Shown here in pieces: positions 17,076 through 26,242 of a DNA stretch of 64,000 nt. The DNA lies in NCBI RefSeq assembly GCF_042687825.1, contig NZ_JBHUQE010000012.1, forward strand, positions 37,422 through 101,421. The letters are read 5' to 3'. The translations under genes and the position numbers were made by a program. Origin of the DNA: Sedimentitalea sp042687825. GTDB lineage: Bacteria > Pseudomonadota > Alphaproteobacteria > Rhodobacterales > Rhodobacteraceae. The stretch's first letter is position 1, and each line of letters opens with the position of its first letter. The notes under the pieces are model-generated. The model saw only the letters and a program-made list of their open reading frames with translations. It was not told where the DNA came from and searched no databases.

Positions 17076-18692
17076 TTACCCCCGAACCGCGCGCAGGGCT
17101 ACCCCCGCGTTGTCCAGAGCGCGCCAAATCTTGGCGTCACGCCCATAGATATCGCGCCGGTATTCCGACCGCCCCTTTTCGCCGACAAAGGCGGTGCGGT
17201 AAATGATGTGCACCGGAACCGGCTCGTCCAGCATCACCTTTGTCTCTTTGCCGCTGTTCAGGATGCGGTGGAACTGACCCTTGGGATCACCTGTCTGCCT
17301 GGCCAGCAGCGTGTAGGCAAAATCGAACGGATCGGCCAGACGGATACAGCCATGCGAATAGGCGCGGACCTCTCGGTCGAACAGGGATTTCGATGGAGTA
17401 TCATGAAGATAGATATTGTACTTGTTCGGGAACATGAACTTGACCAGCCCCAGCGCATTGCGTTTGCTGGGCGGTTGCCGCATGGCATAGGGAAAGCTGC
17501 GCGCGGTAAACTGGTTGAAGTCCACCGCCGCGCGGTTGACCCGCCGCCCACGACTGTCGGTAATCTCGATATGGCCAGCCGCGTTCGGGTTGTTCTTGAG
17601 CTTGGGCAGGTATTCCTTGGTCACGATCGAGCGCGGCACATACCAGCTGGGATTGACCACCATGAACTCCATCATGTCGGAAAATTCGGGACTGCGCCGG
17701 TCGCTGGTATTCTTGCCGATCACCGACCGGGTGCGAAAGGTCACCTTGCCATTGTCGATAATCTTGGCGGTGAAGTCGGTCTGGTTGACCAGAATGTGGC
17801 GCCGGCCGAGATCCATGTTGATCCAGCGTTCCCGTTCCATCGCGACGATAACCGACCGCAGGCGCAGCTCGGCCGGTTGATTGATCTCGGCCATTGTGCC
17901 CTTGCCGGCGACGCCGTCGGCCGTCAGCCCGTGCGCCAGCTGAAACTGCTGTACCGCCTTCTGGATATCGGAATCGTAGCTTTGCGTGGCGCTGCGGCGC
18001 ATGTATCCCATGGCGATCAGCCGGTTGCGCAGGATCACAACCGCATTGCCGCTTTGCCCGGGTTTGAGACTGCCGACCGGAACCGCCGCGCCCCATCCGC
18101 CCTGTCCCAACAGTTTCTCCAGCCGCAGCTTTTCCTTCATCAATGCGCGATACTGCGCAGACGATGGCGGCAGCGCTTTGAAAAACCCGCGCGGCGCACT
18201 TTTGGCAAAATTCGTCAGGTAAGACCCCCGGTCGCGATACGGCACCGCCCGGACGATCCCCCCATCGATACGAGAGGGCACCAGCAGGCCGGTCTGCACG
18301 TCGCGGGCGTATTTCAGAAACGCCGCGCTTAGACGAACTTCGAGCAGCCCCAGATCGCGCGTCGTGCGCGCCGCCTGCATCTGCGCCGTCAGCCCGTCCA
18401 CATCATAGCGCGCCACCGGCAGTCCGTGGGTGCCGGCGTTGGACAATGCCTGTATCAGTTCCGCCCGGCGTTTGCGGTGTTTGCCGCCCTTGCCGGTCCA
18501 GACCGCCTCATAGTTGGTCGCACGGTAAAACGCGGCGATGTCGGCGTCCTTGGCAGCGGCTTCAGCTACCGCCTGCTTAAAGGCCGTGACCTGCGCCGCC
18601 GCCGGCGCGCCGAACAGGAAAGCCGCCATGACCAACGCACCGATCACGGCCAGAAGCCGGGAAATTATCCGCATATGCTGAAATGTCGTCAT
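17076..18692 (-). CDS. L,D-transpeptidase, YcbB/LdtD-like, with peptidoglycan-binding domain
   Basis: A 538-residue exported enzyme that forms 3-3 peptidoglycan cross-links. Domains in order: signal peptide (residues about 7-34), a YcbB-type scaffold domain, a PG_binding_1 domain (around 215-280, RLIAMGYMRR and FQLAHGLTADGVAGKGT), and a C-terminal YkuD domain. The YkuD signature is YSHGCIRLADP with the catalytic Cys449 and the preceding IYLHDTPSKSLF stretch carrying the conserved His. The order and length match E. coli LdtD. It is divergent from a MepK-like peptidase, echoing the ycbB-ycbK neighbourhood of E. coli. Confidence 0.93.
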   Translation of the reverse strand: MTTFQHMRIISRLLAVIGALVMAAFLFGAPAAAQVTAFKQAVAEAAAKDADIAAFYRATNYEAVWTGKGGKHRKRRAELIQALSNAGTHGLPVARYDVDGLTAQMQAARTTRDLGLLEVRLSAAFLKYARDVQTGLLVPSRIDGGIVRAVPYRDRGSYLTNFAKSAPRGFFKALPPSSAQYRALMKEKLRLEKLLGQGGWGAAVPVGSLKPGQSGNAVVILRNRLIAMGYMRRSATQSYDSDIQKAVQQFQLAHGLTADGVAGKGTMAEINQPAELRLRSVIVAMERERWINMDLGRRHILVNQTDFTAKIIDNGKVTFRTRSVIGKNTSDRRSPEFSDMMEFMVVNPSWYVPRSIVTKEYLPKLKNNPNAAGHIEITDSRGRRVNRAAVDFNQFTARSFPYAMRQPPSKRNALGLVKFMFPNKYNIYLHDTPSKSLFDREVRAYSHGCIRLADPFDFAYTLLARQTGDPKGQFHRILNSGKETKVMLDEPVPVHIIYRTAFVGEKGRSEYRRDIYGRDAKIWRALDNAGVALRAVRG

Positions 18693-19018
18693 GGGAGCGT
18701 CCTTGATATTCGAAACAATGGCTAATGATTGAGACTACCGTTCTACAGTTAGAAACATGCACAAATGGTGTCCATTCACTTTTCGAATATCGATAAATTG
18801 CACGCATTCATGGTGCTTGAGGGCATCGACACAGGCGTTGCGGCAGATTGCGCGAGAAATTGCCGAAAAACGATTGTGTCTAAAACTTGTTCAAATCCGG
18901 ACTTGGCTGAGAATGCCGCGCATGGCATAGAGTAGACACATCTGGGGGTGGATATATGTAACGCGCACGTAACATCGGGCGCAGGCAGGACGAGAAGCGT
19001 ACAGGACGGCGCAGTAAA
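18693..19018. other. Divergent intergenic region, no gene
   Basis: 326 bp between the L,D-transpeptidase and MepK-like genes. It must hold both promoters. The best plus-strand candidate is TTGGCT at 18903-18908 with CATAGA at 18926-18931 (17-bp spacer). No open frame or hairpin of note was found. Confidence 0.5.
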
Positions 19019-19588
19019 ATGACAGAACTCAGCTCTACGGGCATGTCCCGTCGTGCACTGCTAGGTGCATTCGCAGCAACAGCAGTCACAGCAGCCCCGA
19101 CATTTGCAAATGCAGCAGGTTTCCTGCGCGGTGGCGGAGATATCCGACGCATTCGGATGTATTCCGGGCGAACCGGCGAACGCATCGACATGATCTATTG
19201 GATCGATGGCAAGTACATCAAGGATTCTGTCAAGGAAATCAACCACTTCATGCGCGATTGGCGCAATGACCAACTGAAATCCATCGACCTGCGCACCATC
19301 GACATCATGGCCGCTGCGCACAATCTAATGGACGTGAACGAACCCTATATGCTGCTGTCGGGATATCGCAGCCCGCAGACCAACGCCATGCTGCGCCGCC
19401 GCTCGCGCGGGGTCGCAAAGAACTCGTTGCACATGAAGGGCCAGGCCGCGGATCTGCGCCTGGCGTCCCGCTCGGTGAGCCAGATGGCCAAGGCCGCCTC
19501 GGCCTGTCAGGCCGGTGGTGTCGGGCGATATTCGCGCTCGAATTTCGTGCATATGGATTGCGGAGTCGTGCGCAGCTGGGGCGGCTGA
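19019..19588 (+). CDS. MepK/YcbK-like murein endopeptidase (DUF882, peptidase M15 family)
   Basis: A 189-residue zinc peptidase of the M15A/DUF882 family, expected to cut peptidoglycan cross-links in the periplasm. The N-terminus has a twin-arginine-type signal (SRRALLGAFAA... ending near FANAA). Catalytic motifs visible are SGYRSPQTNAML, SLHMKGQAADLRL (the His and Asp ligands) and NFVHMDCG with the third ligand His. E. coli MepK preferentially cleaves 3-3 cross-links made by L,D-transpeptidases, which fits the divergent LdtD-like neighbour. Confidence 0.9.
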   Translation: MTELSSTGMSRRALLGAFAATAVTAAPTFANAAGFLRGGGDIRRIRMYSGRTGERIDMIYWIDGKYIKDSVKEINHFMRDWRNDQLKSIDLRTIDIMAAAHNLMDVNEPYMLLSGYRSPQTNAMLRRRSRGVAKNSLHMKGQAADLRLASRSVSQMAKAASACQAGGVGRYSRSNFVHMDCGVVRSWGG

Positions 19589-19617
19589 CCGCCCCTTTCC
19601 GTTTCCGATCCGGCAAC

Positions 19618-19647
19618 AAAACCGCTGCGTCCTGCAGCGGTTTTTTT
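19618..19647 (+). terminator. Intrinsic terminator
   Basis: AAAACCGCTGC and GCAGCGGTTTT form an 11-bp stem around GTCCT, followed by more T residues. It follows the MepK-like gene and may serve the convergent TRAP operon in the other direction. Confidence 0.85.
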
Positions 19648-19731
19648 CGTGCCCGGCGATCTCTTTAAAAATGGATCAAATTCGGCGGCAGAAAGCCGCC
19701 GACCCGAATTTTTCGCTTGCCAACGCCGGGA

Positions 19732-22395
19732 TCAGAAGTTCAGCGACAGATCCCGATGCACGGAGTTGCACCCAGCCAGGTACAGCGCCTGCGACCGGCT
19801 GAGGCGCGTCTGCTGTCGGGCACCGATGGTTTCCGACAAGGCGGCGAGATAGGCTTCCAACCCGGGCTTGAGCCGGCTGTCCGCTGAGGCCCGCCATGTT
19901 TTCTGGTCCTGGTAAGTAGCGACCGCCTTGTCGTACTCAGCCATAGCCTTGGCACGATCCGGGGACGAGCCCCGCATGGCGCGCCGGGCCTTGGACAGGG
20001 CCGAAGACACGGTATTGGCCCCGGCCAGCTGGCCAAAGGCCTTGCCGACCTGATCCAGCGCCTCTTCGGCCCCAGCGGGTTGGCCATCGGCGATGACCCC
20101 ACGCAGACCGGTCAACTGCGCCTCGAGCTCGAAGAAACCGGTATTGTCCGCCAGCACCGCCAGCATTTCGCTCACAGGTTCGACGGCGTCGTCGGCCGCC
20201 CGGCGATAGCTGTTTCGCGCCTGCAGCTCTGCCCTGGTCAGGGCGCTGAACGTCTCGTGCGTGGCTTTCCAGCTGTCTGGCACCTGCGCCGCGATCTGGT
20301 CGCGCTTGTCCTTCAGAACCTCGACGCGGGCCTTGATCTTGTCGCGCCGGGCCTGAACGTTTTCGCCCGACATATAGCGACCGGATTTCTCGAGGCGCGC
20401 GATCTCGTCCTCGAGTTCGCGCATGCCCTTCTGCAACTTGCGCACCTGTGCAAGCGCCGGACGATAGACGTCTGTCGCCTCCACGACAGCGGCTTCGGTC
20501 GCCGTGATTTCGTCCAACAGGCCGATGGCCTTGTCCGCGCTGGCAAAGGCGGATGACAGGCCCGAGGATTGTGACTTGGGCAGGATCGCCAGGTCCAGCG
20601 CCTGCGCCCGGGCGATGGCCTCGGTGATCGCATCCCTGTCATTGGCGACCTCCTGACGCACGTATTCCTCCAGGCATTGCTGCAGCCGGGGATTGCGCGG
20701 CGGCGGTGACTTTTCAGACAGAAAACTCATCCGGTTGGGCAGATAGTTCACCAGTTGCGGGTAGTAAGCGACAATTCCCAACGCCAGAATTTGCAGGGCG
20801 ATAAAGGCAATGACCCCTTTGTAGATCTGCACCGTCTTGACGATCGCCGGCGCCACGCCGCGCAGATAGAACAGCGCAAAGCCGAAAGGTGGCGTCAGGA
20901 ACGAGGTCTGGATGTTCAGACCGATCATCACCCCCAGCCAGACGGCCGTGATATTGGCCTGCGGATCGGCCAGCAGGATCGGCGCGACAATCGGCACGAC
21001 CACAACCGCGATTTCGATGAAGTCCAGAAAGAACCCCAGCACAAAGATCACCAGCATCACGATAAGGAACTGGGTCCAGAATCCGCCCGGCAGCGAATTC
21101 AGGAAATCGCGCACCAGCTCTTCGCCGCCAAAGGCGCGAAAGGCCGCCGTCAGCATGGCCGCACCCAACAGGATGATGAACACCAGCGACGTGGTCTTTG
21201 CGGTTTCGATCATCACTTCATGCAGGGTGTTTTCGATCTTGAGCACCCGCACAGCGCTCCAGACCAGAGAAATCAGCAGCAGGACCACGGCTATGATTCC
21301 GATCGTGAGACCGGTAGAGTCCCCGCCCTCGTTCAGCAGCACGGCCTTGACGTTCATGTCATAATTGGACAGGGCAAACCCGATCAGTCCCAGTGAGAAT
21401 ATCGCCAGGATCGCGGGATAATAGGTCGTCTTGTTCTGTTCGGTGATCCGGTATCCGGCCATGATCAGGGCCCCGGCCGCGCCGATGGCACCGGCCTGGT
21501 TCACGGTGGCGATCCCGGCGATGATCGATCCCAGAACCAGAAAGATCAGCGCCAGCGGCGGCACCAGCGTCAGAACCACATTGCCCCAAAAGGCCGCGTC
21601 CCGCGCCCCGGTATAGGGCACGGCGGGCGCCGATTTCGGCCGCAGGATGGCAAAGATCAGGATATAGACCATGTAGATCAGAACCAGCAGGATACCGGGC
21701 ACAAAGGCGCCCAGGAACATCTCGCCGGCACTGGTGCTGGCCACGTCAAAGACGCTGGGCATGCTCAGTTCGCCGGTGGCGTCCTTGTACAGCGCCTTGC
21801 GGGCCGTGCTGGCCTGATCCGAGGCGCTGGCCAACTGGTCGGCCAGGATGATCAGCACGATCGACGGCGGGATGATCTGCCCCAGCGTGCCCGAAGCGGC
21901 GATGGTCCCGGTCGCCAGGGATTGCGAATAGTTGTTGCGCAGCATCGCCGGCAGGGAAATCAGCCCCATGGCCACCACGGTGGCACCGACAATGCCGGTG
22001 GTGGCCGCCAGCAGCGCGCCGACGAAGACCACCGAGATGCCAAGACCGCCCGGCACCGAGCCAAACAGCTGGGCCATGGTCACCAGCAGATCCTCGGCGA
22101 TTTTCGACCGCTGCAGCATGATGCCCATGAAGATGAACAGCGGAATCGCGATCAGCGTGTCCCGCTCGACCTCCCAATAGACCCCGCGCAGATTGGTGAC
22201 CCCCGCCGTCAGCCATTGCGACGGACCGCCGGAATGGAAATAGGCATCGACGTTGCCGGTTACCAAATAGCCGGCACCGGCCGCCAGCAGGATCGAGATG
22301 ATCGCCGATCCGGGCAGCGCAAAGGCCACGGGATAGCCCGAGGCCAGCGCCGAAGCCATGATGACGATCAGAACGGCGAGAAAGAAAAGTTCCAT
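19732..22395 (-). CDS. TRAP transporter large permease (DctM-like) with long C-terminal coiled-coil extension
   Basis: Large membrane subunit of a TRAP importer, driven by an ion gradient. The start at 22395 (MELFFLAVL) fits the family. Residues 1 to about 550 hold the DctM domain, with 12 or more hydrophobic segments and motifs such as FIFMGIMLQRSKIAEDLL and GTLGQIIPPSIVLIIL. Residues about 560-887 form a hydrophilic, Glu/Arg/Ala-rich region with long heptad-like helices (for example ALAQVRKLQKGMRELEDEIARLE), not part of a normal DctM (about 430-600 residues). The DctM part also has an insert between helices. Overlap with neighbours is absent; dctQ-like ends 11 bp upstream. Confidence 0.88.
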   Translation of the reverse strand: MELFFLAVLIVIMASALASGYPVAFALPGSAIISILLAAGAGYLVTGNVDAYFHSGGPSQWLTAGVTNLRGVYWEVERDTLIAIPLFIFMGIMLQRSKIAEDLLVTMAQLFGSVPGGLGISVVFVGALLAATTGIVGATVVAMGLISLPAMLRNNYSQSLATGTIAASGTLGQIIPPSIVLIILADQLASASDQASTARKALYKDATGELSMPSVFDVASTSAGEMFLGAFVPGILLVLIYMVYILIFAILRPKSAPAVPYTGARDAAFWGNVVLTLVPPLALIFLVLGSIIAGIATVNQAGAIGAAGALIMAGYRITEQNKTTYYPAILAIFSLGLIGFALSNYDMNVKAVLLNEGGDSTGLTIGIIAVVLLLISLVWSAVRVLKIENTLHEVMIETAKTTSLVFIILLGAAMLTAAFRAFGGEELVRDFLNSLPGGFWTQFLIVMLVIFVLGFFLDFIEIAVVVVPIVAPILLADPQANITAVWLGVMIGLNIQTSFLTPPFGFALFYLRGVAPAIVKTVQIYKGVIAFIALQILALGIVAYYPQLVNYLPNRMSFLSEKSPPPRNPRLQQCLEEYVRQEVANDRDAITEAIARAQALDLAILPKSQSSGLSSAFASADKAIGLLDEITATEAAVVEATDVYRPALAQVRKLQKGMRELEDEIARLEKSGRYMSGENVQARRDKIKARVEVLKDKRDQIAAQVPDSWKATHETFSALTRAELQARNSYRRAADDAVEPVSEMLAVLADNTGFFELEAQLTGLRGVIADGQPAGAEEALDQVGKAFGQLAGANTVSSALSKARRAMRGSSPDRAKAMAEYDKAVATYQDQKTWRASADSRLKPGLEAYLAALSETIGARQQTRLSRSQALYLAGCNSVHRDLSLNF

Positions 22396-22405
22396 GATCC
22401 GATCC

Positions 22406-23404
22406 TCAATGCGTGACGGCGGCGTGGTCGCGATGACCGGGTTCGTCGCGGGCGTCGGCAACCGCCTCGAACAGATAGGCGACGAACTGGATCAGCATGG
22501 TGATCGCGAATATCGCCAGAAACGCGGCCATCTGATACTTGACGAACATGCCCGCGGTCCCGGTCTGGGACACTTCGAAATTCGCCACCGGGGAATTGAT
22601 GATCGCCTGTTTCGAGCCCAGCCCGATCAGGATGATCGCCCAGGCCGTTGTCATGCCCAGCAGGATCGAGCCGATGGCGTTGACCTTGCCCCGGCGCCGC
22701 GGGTTGAACCCCGCATACAGGACATCGACGCGCACATGGCCTTCTTCCAGCAGGGTATAGGCCGAGGCGAACAGGAACAGCGCGGCGTACCAGTAGCGCA
22801 CAAGATCGCCCATCAGCGCCTGCTCATAGGAAAAAACGAACCGCGAAATCACGATCAGCAGCTCGGCGGCGACAATCATCAGCGCCAGCCAGAAAAAACC
22901 CAGGGTGCGCAGGAATAGCGCGACGACGAAACCCGCGATGACCAGCGGTACATGTACATAGGGACCGACAAAGCGGGCGCGCAGCAGGTCGCGGGACAGA
23001 TCCGCATCGACCAGCCGTTCGAGCAGCCCCTCGACCCGCAGAAAGGCGATGGTTGCATCCGCAATGCCCACGAACAGGACCGCGAAGAAGCAACCGCGGA
23101 TCAGGTATGCGTTGAAATTGCTGATCAGCCTGGCGTCGTAGCGCAGAGCCCGGTGCGGCGTGCGCACGATCATCACCGCCGCGGCGACCAGCGCTGATGC
23201 GTAAAGCGCAAGGAGAATCCAGGCCCGGTTGTCCGCCACCTCGCCCAACAGCGATGTCAGCGGCGGGTAATCATACCCAACGATCAGCACGTTATTGATC
23301 ATGAAGGCCACCAGGACAAACAGCGTCGCCCACCCGAAATACCGCACGAAAGGTGCCGGTGCTCCGGGTGGCGACAGAATTTCCGCTTCGGATGTGGCTT
23401 GCAT
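22406..23404 (-). CDS. TRAP transporter small permease (DctQ-like, enlarged)
   Basis: Small integral membrane subunit pairing with DctM. At 332 residues it is about twice the usual DctQ. The C-terminal half has the DctQ pattern (YWYAALFLFASAYTLLEEGHVRVDVLY, where the GHVRVD motif is diagnostic). The N-terminal half adds about four more hydrophobic segments (for example WATLFVLVAFMINNVLIVGY). Such enlarged small subunits accompany TRAP systems of the 2-oxoacid/monocarboxylate type. It lies between the binding-protein and large-permease genes. Confidence 0.87.
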   Translation of the reverse strand: MQATSEAEILSPPGAPAPFVRYFGWATLFVLVAFMINNVLIVGYDYPPLTSLLGEVADNRAWILLALYASALVAAAVMIVRTPHRALRYDARLISNFNAYLIRGCFFAVLFVGIADATIAFLRVEGLLERLVDADLSRDLLRARFVGPYVHVPLVIAGFVVALFLRTLGFFWLALMIVAAELLIVISRFVFSYEQALMGDLVRYWYAALFLFASAYTLLEEGHVRVDVLYAGFNPRRRGKVNAIGSILLGMTTAWAIILIGLGSKQAIINSPVANFEVSQTGTAGMFVKYQMAAFLAIFAITMLIQFVAYLFEAVADARDEPGHRDHAAVTH

Positions 23405-23530
23405 TGCAACTCCCCCGCTTGCAATTGGCCCGGTTCAGGTCGGGCCGGACTCACGCCTCTGGGGCGGAGAACCTTTGGATGAACAGGAGCCGGCCAGCCG
23501 GCCGCCTCCTGCAATCTTACCAAAGCAGGG

Positions 23531-24616
23531 TCAAACGATGCCCAGGATGCGGTTCCGATGGTTCGAGTATTCGATCTCGGCCACGGCGCGCCAGCCGCCG
23601 ATTTCACGCAGCTTTTCCTGATAATGGTCGTTGACCTCGGCCGCCAGTGGCGAGTGTTCACGGGTTTCCTCGAACACCTCTTCGGCGGCCCCGCCAAAGG
23701 CGTCCCAGACCTCGTCGCTAAAGCTGCGGGTCTGCACGCCGTGATCGTTGACCAGACGTGCCAGGTAGGCGCCGTTATTGGCCGACGCTTCTTCGGCCTG
23801 GGCGGCGGTCTCTTCGTTGCAGGCAGCCGTGATCACGGCCTGTTCGTATTCCGACAGCCCGTCCCACCAGGACTTGTTCATACCAAAGGCCAGCGCCGCG
23901 CCGGGTTCGTGCATGCCGGCGGTATAGTAGAACTTGGCCGCCTCATAGAACTTCATGAAATAGTCATTGTAGGGGCCGACCCATTCGGTGGCGTCGATGG
24001 AACCGGACACCAGGTTTTCATAGATCTGCCCGCCCGGCAGCGACACGGTCGAGACGCCCAGTTTCGACATCACAGCACCAGCCAGGCCCGGAATGCGCAT
24101 CTTGAGCCCGTTCAGGTCCTCTGGTGTGTTGATTTCCTTGTTAAACCAGCCGCCGGCCTGTGCTCCGGTGCCGCCGCACATCAGGTTCTTCAGTCCGAAT
24201 TCTCCGGCCACCTTGTCCCACAGTTCCTGTCCGCCTGCATATTTGATCCAGGCGTTGTGTTCGGGCACCGTCATACCGAACGGAACGGCGGTGAAATAGG
24301 TGAACGCGGGATGCTTGCCGGCCCAGTAATAGTCAGCCGCGATATAGGCCTGGCTGTTGCCTGACGCGACCTCGTCAAAAGTGTCGAAGGCGCCGACGCG
24401 TTCGCCTGCGGCGAAATACTCGGTACGCAGCGCGCCCTGGGACAGTTGAGTGATTCGCTCTGCCAGACGCTGTGCCGACGTGCCCAGTCCGGGAAAGTCC
24501 CGCGGCCAGGTCGACACGATGGTCAGTGTCTTGCCGCCCTGCGCAAGCGCCGGCGCCGCCAGCGCTGCTCCGGTACCCGCGATCGCTGCACCCTTCAAAA
24601 ACTTACGACGTTCCAT
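23531..24616 (-). CDS. TRAP transporter solute-binding protein, TakP-like (DctP family)
   Basis: Periplasmic receptor of the TRAP system, 361 residues. It begins with a twin-arginine-like leader (MERRKFLKGAAIAGTG) with cleavage near APALA. The segment GGWFNKEINTPEDLNGLKMRIPG and the following GSIDATEWVGPYND closely resemble TakP of Rhodobacter sphaeroides, which binds 2-oxo acids as a metal complex. A monocarboxylate or 2-oxoacid ligand is therefore the best guess. It is the first gene of the dctP-dctQ-dctM unit; about 260 bp upstream separate it from pqqE. Confidence 0.9.
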   Translation of the reverse strand: MERRKFLKGAAIAGTGAALAAPALAQGGKTLTIVSTWPRDFPGLGTSAQRLAERITQLSQGALRTEYFAAGERVGAFDTFDEVASGNSQAYIAADYYWAGKHPAFTYFTAVPFGMTVPEHNAWIKYAGGQELWDKVAGEFGLKNLMCGGTGAQAGGWFNKEINTPEDLNGLKMRIPGLAGAVMSKLGVSTVSLPGGQIYENLVSGSIDATEWVGPYNDYFMKFYEAAKFYYTAGMHEPGAALAFGMNKSWWDGLSEYEQAVITAACNEETAAQAEEASANNGAYLARLVNDHGVQTRSFSDEVWDAFGGAAEEVFEETREHSPLAAEVNDHYQEKLREIGGWRAVAEIEYSNHRNRILGIV

Positions 24617-24878
24617 ATTCAGTGAATCCTCCGGTTGGGTCTGTTCGTTTCTTGCTTTTTTTGAGGGTAGCCCGCCCTGTCGCACAGGACCGGCCCCTCG
24701 CCATTGCCGCGCCAGCGTATTCGGAAGGCATGGAATTGCAATGGCTTTTCGCTCCGGAACCGACCTAAACGTCCCGAATGCGACACCTAGTGCGAAAGTT
24801 GCCAAAGATTCAGACATCTTGGCATTGCGGCGCCCGCCGATGACCTAACGGCAGCCGCGCGGTAGCGTCGGGAGCGGC

Positions 24879-25958
24879 TCAGCGGCCGCGCCACAGCATG
24901 TCGGATCGCGCAGGTTGTGAGGCCCGTGCCAGCAGGTTCGCCACCAGATGGTGTTGCGGTGATTTCCCGCAGACCGGGTCGGTGGCACCGGCATCGCCTG
25001 CAAGAGCCAGCGCCTGACAGCGGCAGCCACCGAAATCGATCTCTTTGCGATCACATCCCTGACAGGGTTGCGGCAGCCAGTCGGTACCGCGATAGGCGTT
25101 GAAGGCCGCGCCGTCATACCAGATCTCGGCCAGCGGCCGGTCGCCCACCCGGTCGAATTCCAGGTGCGGAATGGTTTGGGCGGCGTGACAGGGCAGCACC
25201 GTGCCGTCGGGCGTCACGTTCAGCCCGGCCGTGCCCCAGCCGCCCATGCAGGCCTTTGGGTAATCGGCGTAATAGTCAGGCGGCACGAAATCAAAGGCCA
25301 GCACGCCGCGCAACCGCGCCTCGGCCTCGGCCACGATGCGCTTGGCGGTTTCAGTCTGTTCACGGCTCGGCAACAGCTGGTCGCGGTTTTTTGCGGCCCA
25401 GCCGTGGAACTGCACGCAGGCGACCTCTAGACGGCGCGCGCCCAGTTCCACGGCCAACTCTATCGTGCGGGGCAGATCGTCCAGATTGTGCCGGTGCATT
25501 ACCGCGTTCAGGGTCAGCGGAATGCCCCGGTCGCGGATCTCGGCGGCCACCCGCATCTTGCGGTCATAGCCGCCGGCATAACCGGCGATCCAGTCCGCAA
25601 GATCGGCGTGCGTGCCCTGCAGCGACAGCTGGATGTGATCCATCCCGGCGGCTTCCAGCGCGTCCAGCCGTTTCGGGGTCAGCCCGATGCCGCTGGTGAT
25701 CAGGTTGGTATACAGGCCGGCCGCATGCGCCGCCTGCATCAGCGCCACCAGATCCGGCCGCGAGGCCGGCTCGCCGCCAGAGAGATGCAATTGCAGAACC
25801 CCCAGCGCGGCCGCTTCGCCGAACACGCGGCTCCAGGTCTCGGTGTCCAGTTCGTTTTCGCGGCCCAACAGGTCCGTCGGATTCGAGCAATAGGGACAGG
25901 CCAGAGGACACCGGTGTGTCAGTTCGGCCAGCATGGCGATGGGCGGCGGCGCGCTCAT
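24879..25958 (-). CDS. pqqE: PqqE, radical SAM PqqA Glu-Tyr cross-linking enzyme
   Basis: Forms the first carbon-carbon bond of PQQ by joining Glu and Tyr side chains of the PqqA peptide bound to PqqD. The radical-SAM cluster motif is CPLACPYCSN near residues 18-27. The C-terminal SPASM domain has clustered cysteines (KACMGGWG, LPCHAAQT, QPCQGCDRKEIDFGGCRCQA). Length 359 residues is typical. The start overlaps the pqqD stop by 4 bp. It is the last gene of the pqqABCDE operon. Confidence 0.96.
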   Translation of the reverse strand: MSAPPPIAMLAELTHRCPLACPYCSNPTDLLGRENELDTETWSRVFGEAAALGVLQLHLSGGEPASRPDLVALMQAAHAAGLYTNLITSGIGLTPKRLDALEAAGMDHIQLSLQGTHADLADWIAGYAGGYDRKMRVAAEIRDRGIPLTLNAVMHRHNLDDLPRTIELAVELGARRLEVACVQFHGWAAKNRDQLLPSREQTETAKRIVAEAEARLRGVLAFDFVPPDYYADYPKACMGGWGTAGLNVTPDGTVLPCHAAQTIPHLEFDRVGDRPLAEIWYDGAAFNAYRGTDWLPQPCQGCDRKEIDFGGCRCQALALAGDAGATDPVCGKSPQHHLVANLLARASQPARSDMLWRGR

Positions 25959-26242
25959 GTCTGCACCGCCAGAAACATCCGGGCCCGCAGACCCGTCAGG
26001 AACCGGCGCACATCCTCCGATATCCGTTCACGCGGTGCCGTATAGGTCGCGGCCAGGTCGGATATGATGTCCTCCAGCGGTGTCTCGCCGTTGACCCGGG
26101 CCAGGATCGCTTCGCCGATCGGGTCCAGAGCAATCGCCTTTTCCGGCCCCAGCAGTACCTTGCCGCCGCGGACCCGGTCCGCCACCACGCGCACGCCGCG
26201 CGGCAGATAGGGACGGTCAGTGGCGGCGATGCGCAGGGTCAT
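25955..26242 (-). CDS. pqqD: PqqD, PqqA-binding chaperone
   Basis: RRE-type peptide chaperone presenting PqqA to PqqE. The 95-residue product from the ATG at 26242 has RPYLPRGVRVVADRVRGGKVLLGPEKAIALD, the core PqqD pattern, and the helix GEAILARVNGETPLEDI. A longer frame to 26329 lies inside pqqC and is not used. It overlaps pqqC and pqqE by 4 bp each. Confidence 0.95.
   Translation of the reverse strand: MTLRIAATDRPYLPRGVRVVADRVRGGKVLLGPEKAIALDPIGEAILARVNGETPLEDIISDLAATYTAPRERISEDVRRFLTGLRARMFLAVQT

Noticed and set aside
24760..24790. GACCTAAACGTCCCGAATG as a seventh copy of the regulon motif
   Set aside because: Only the half-site CGACC matches; the TT-GG spacing and the right half are missing.
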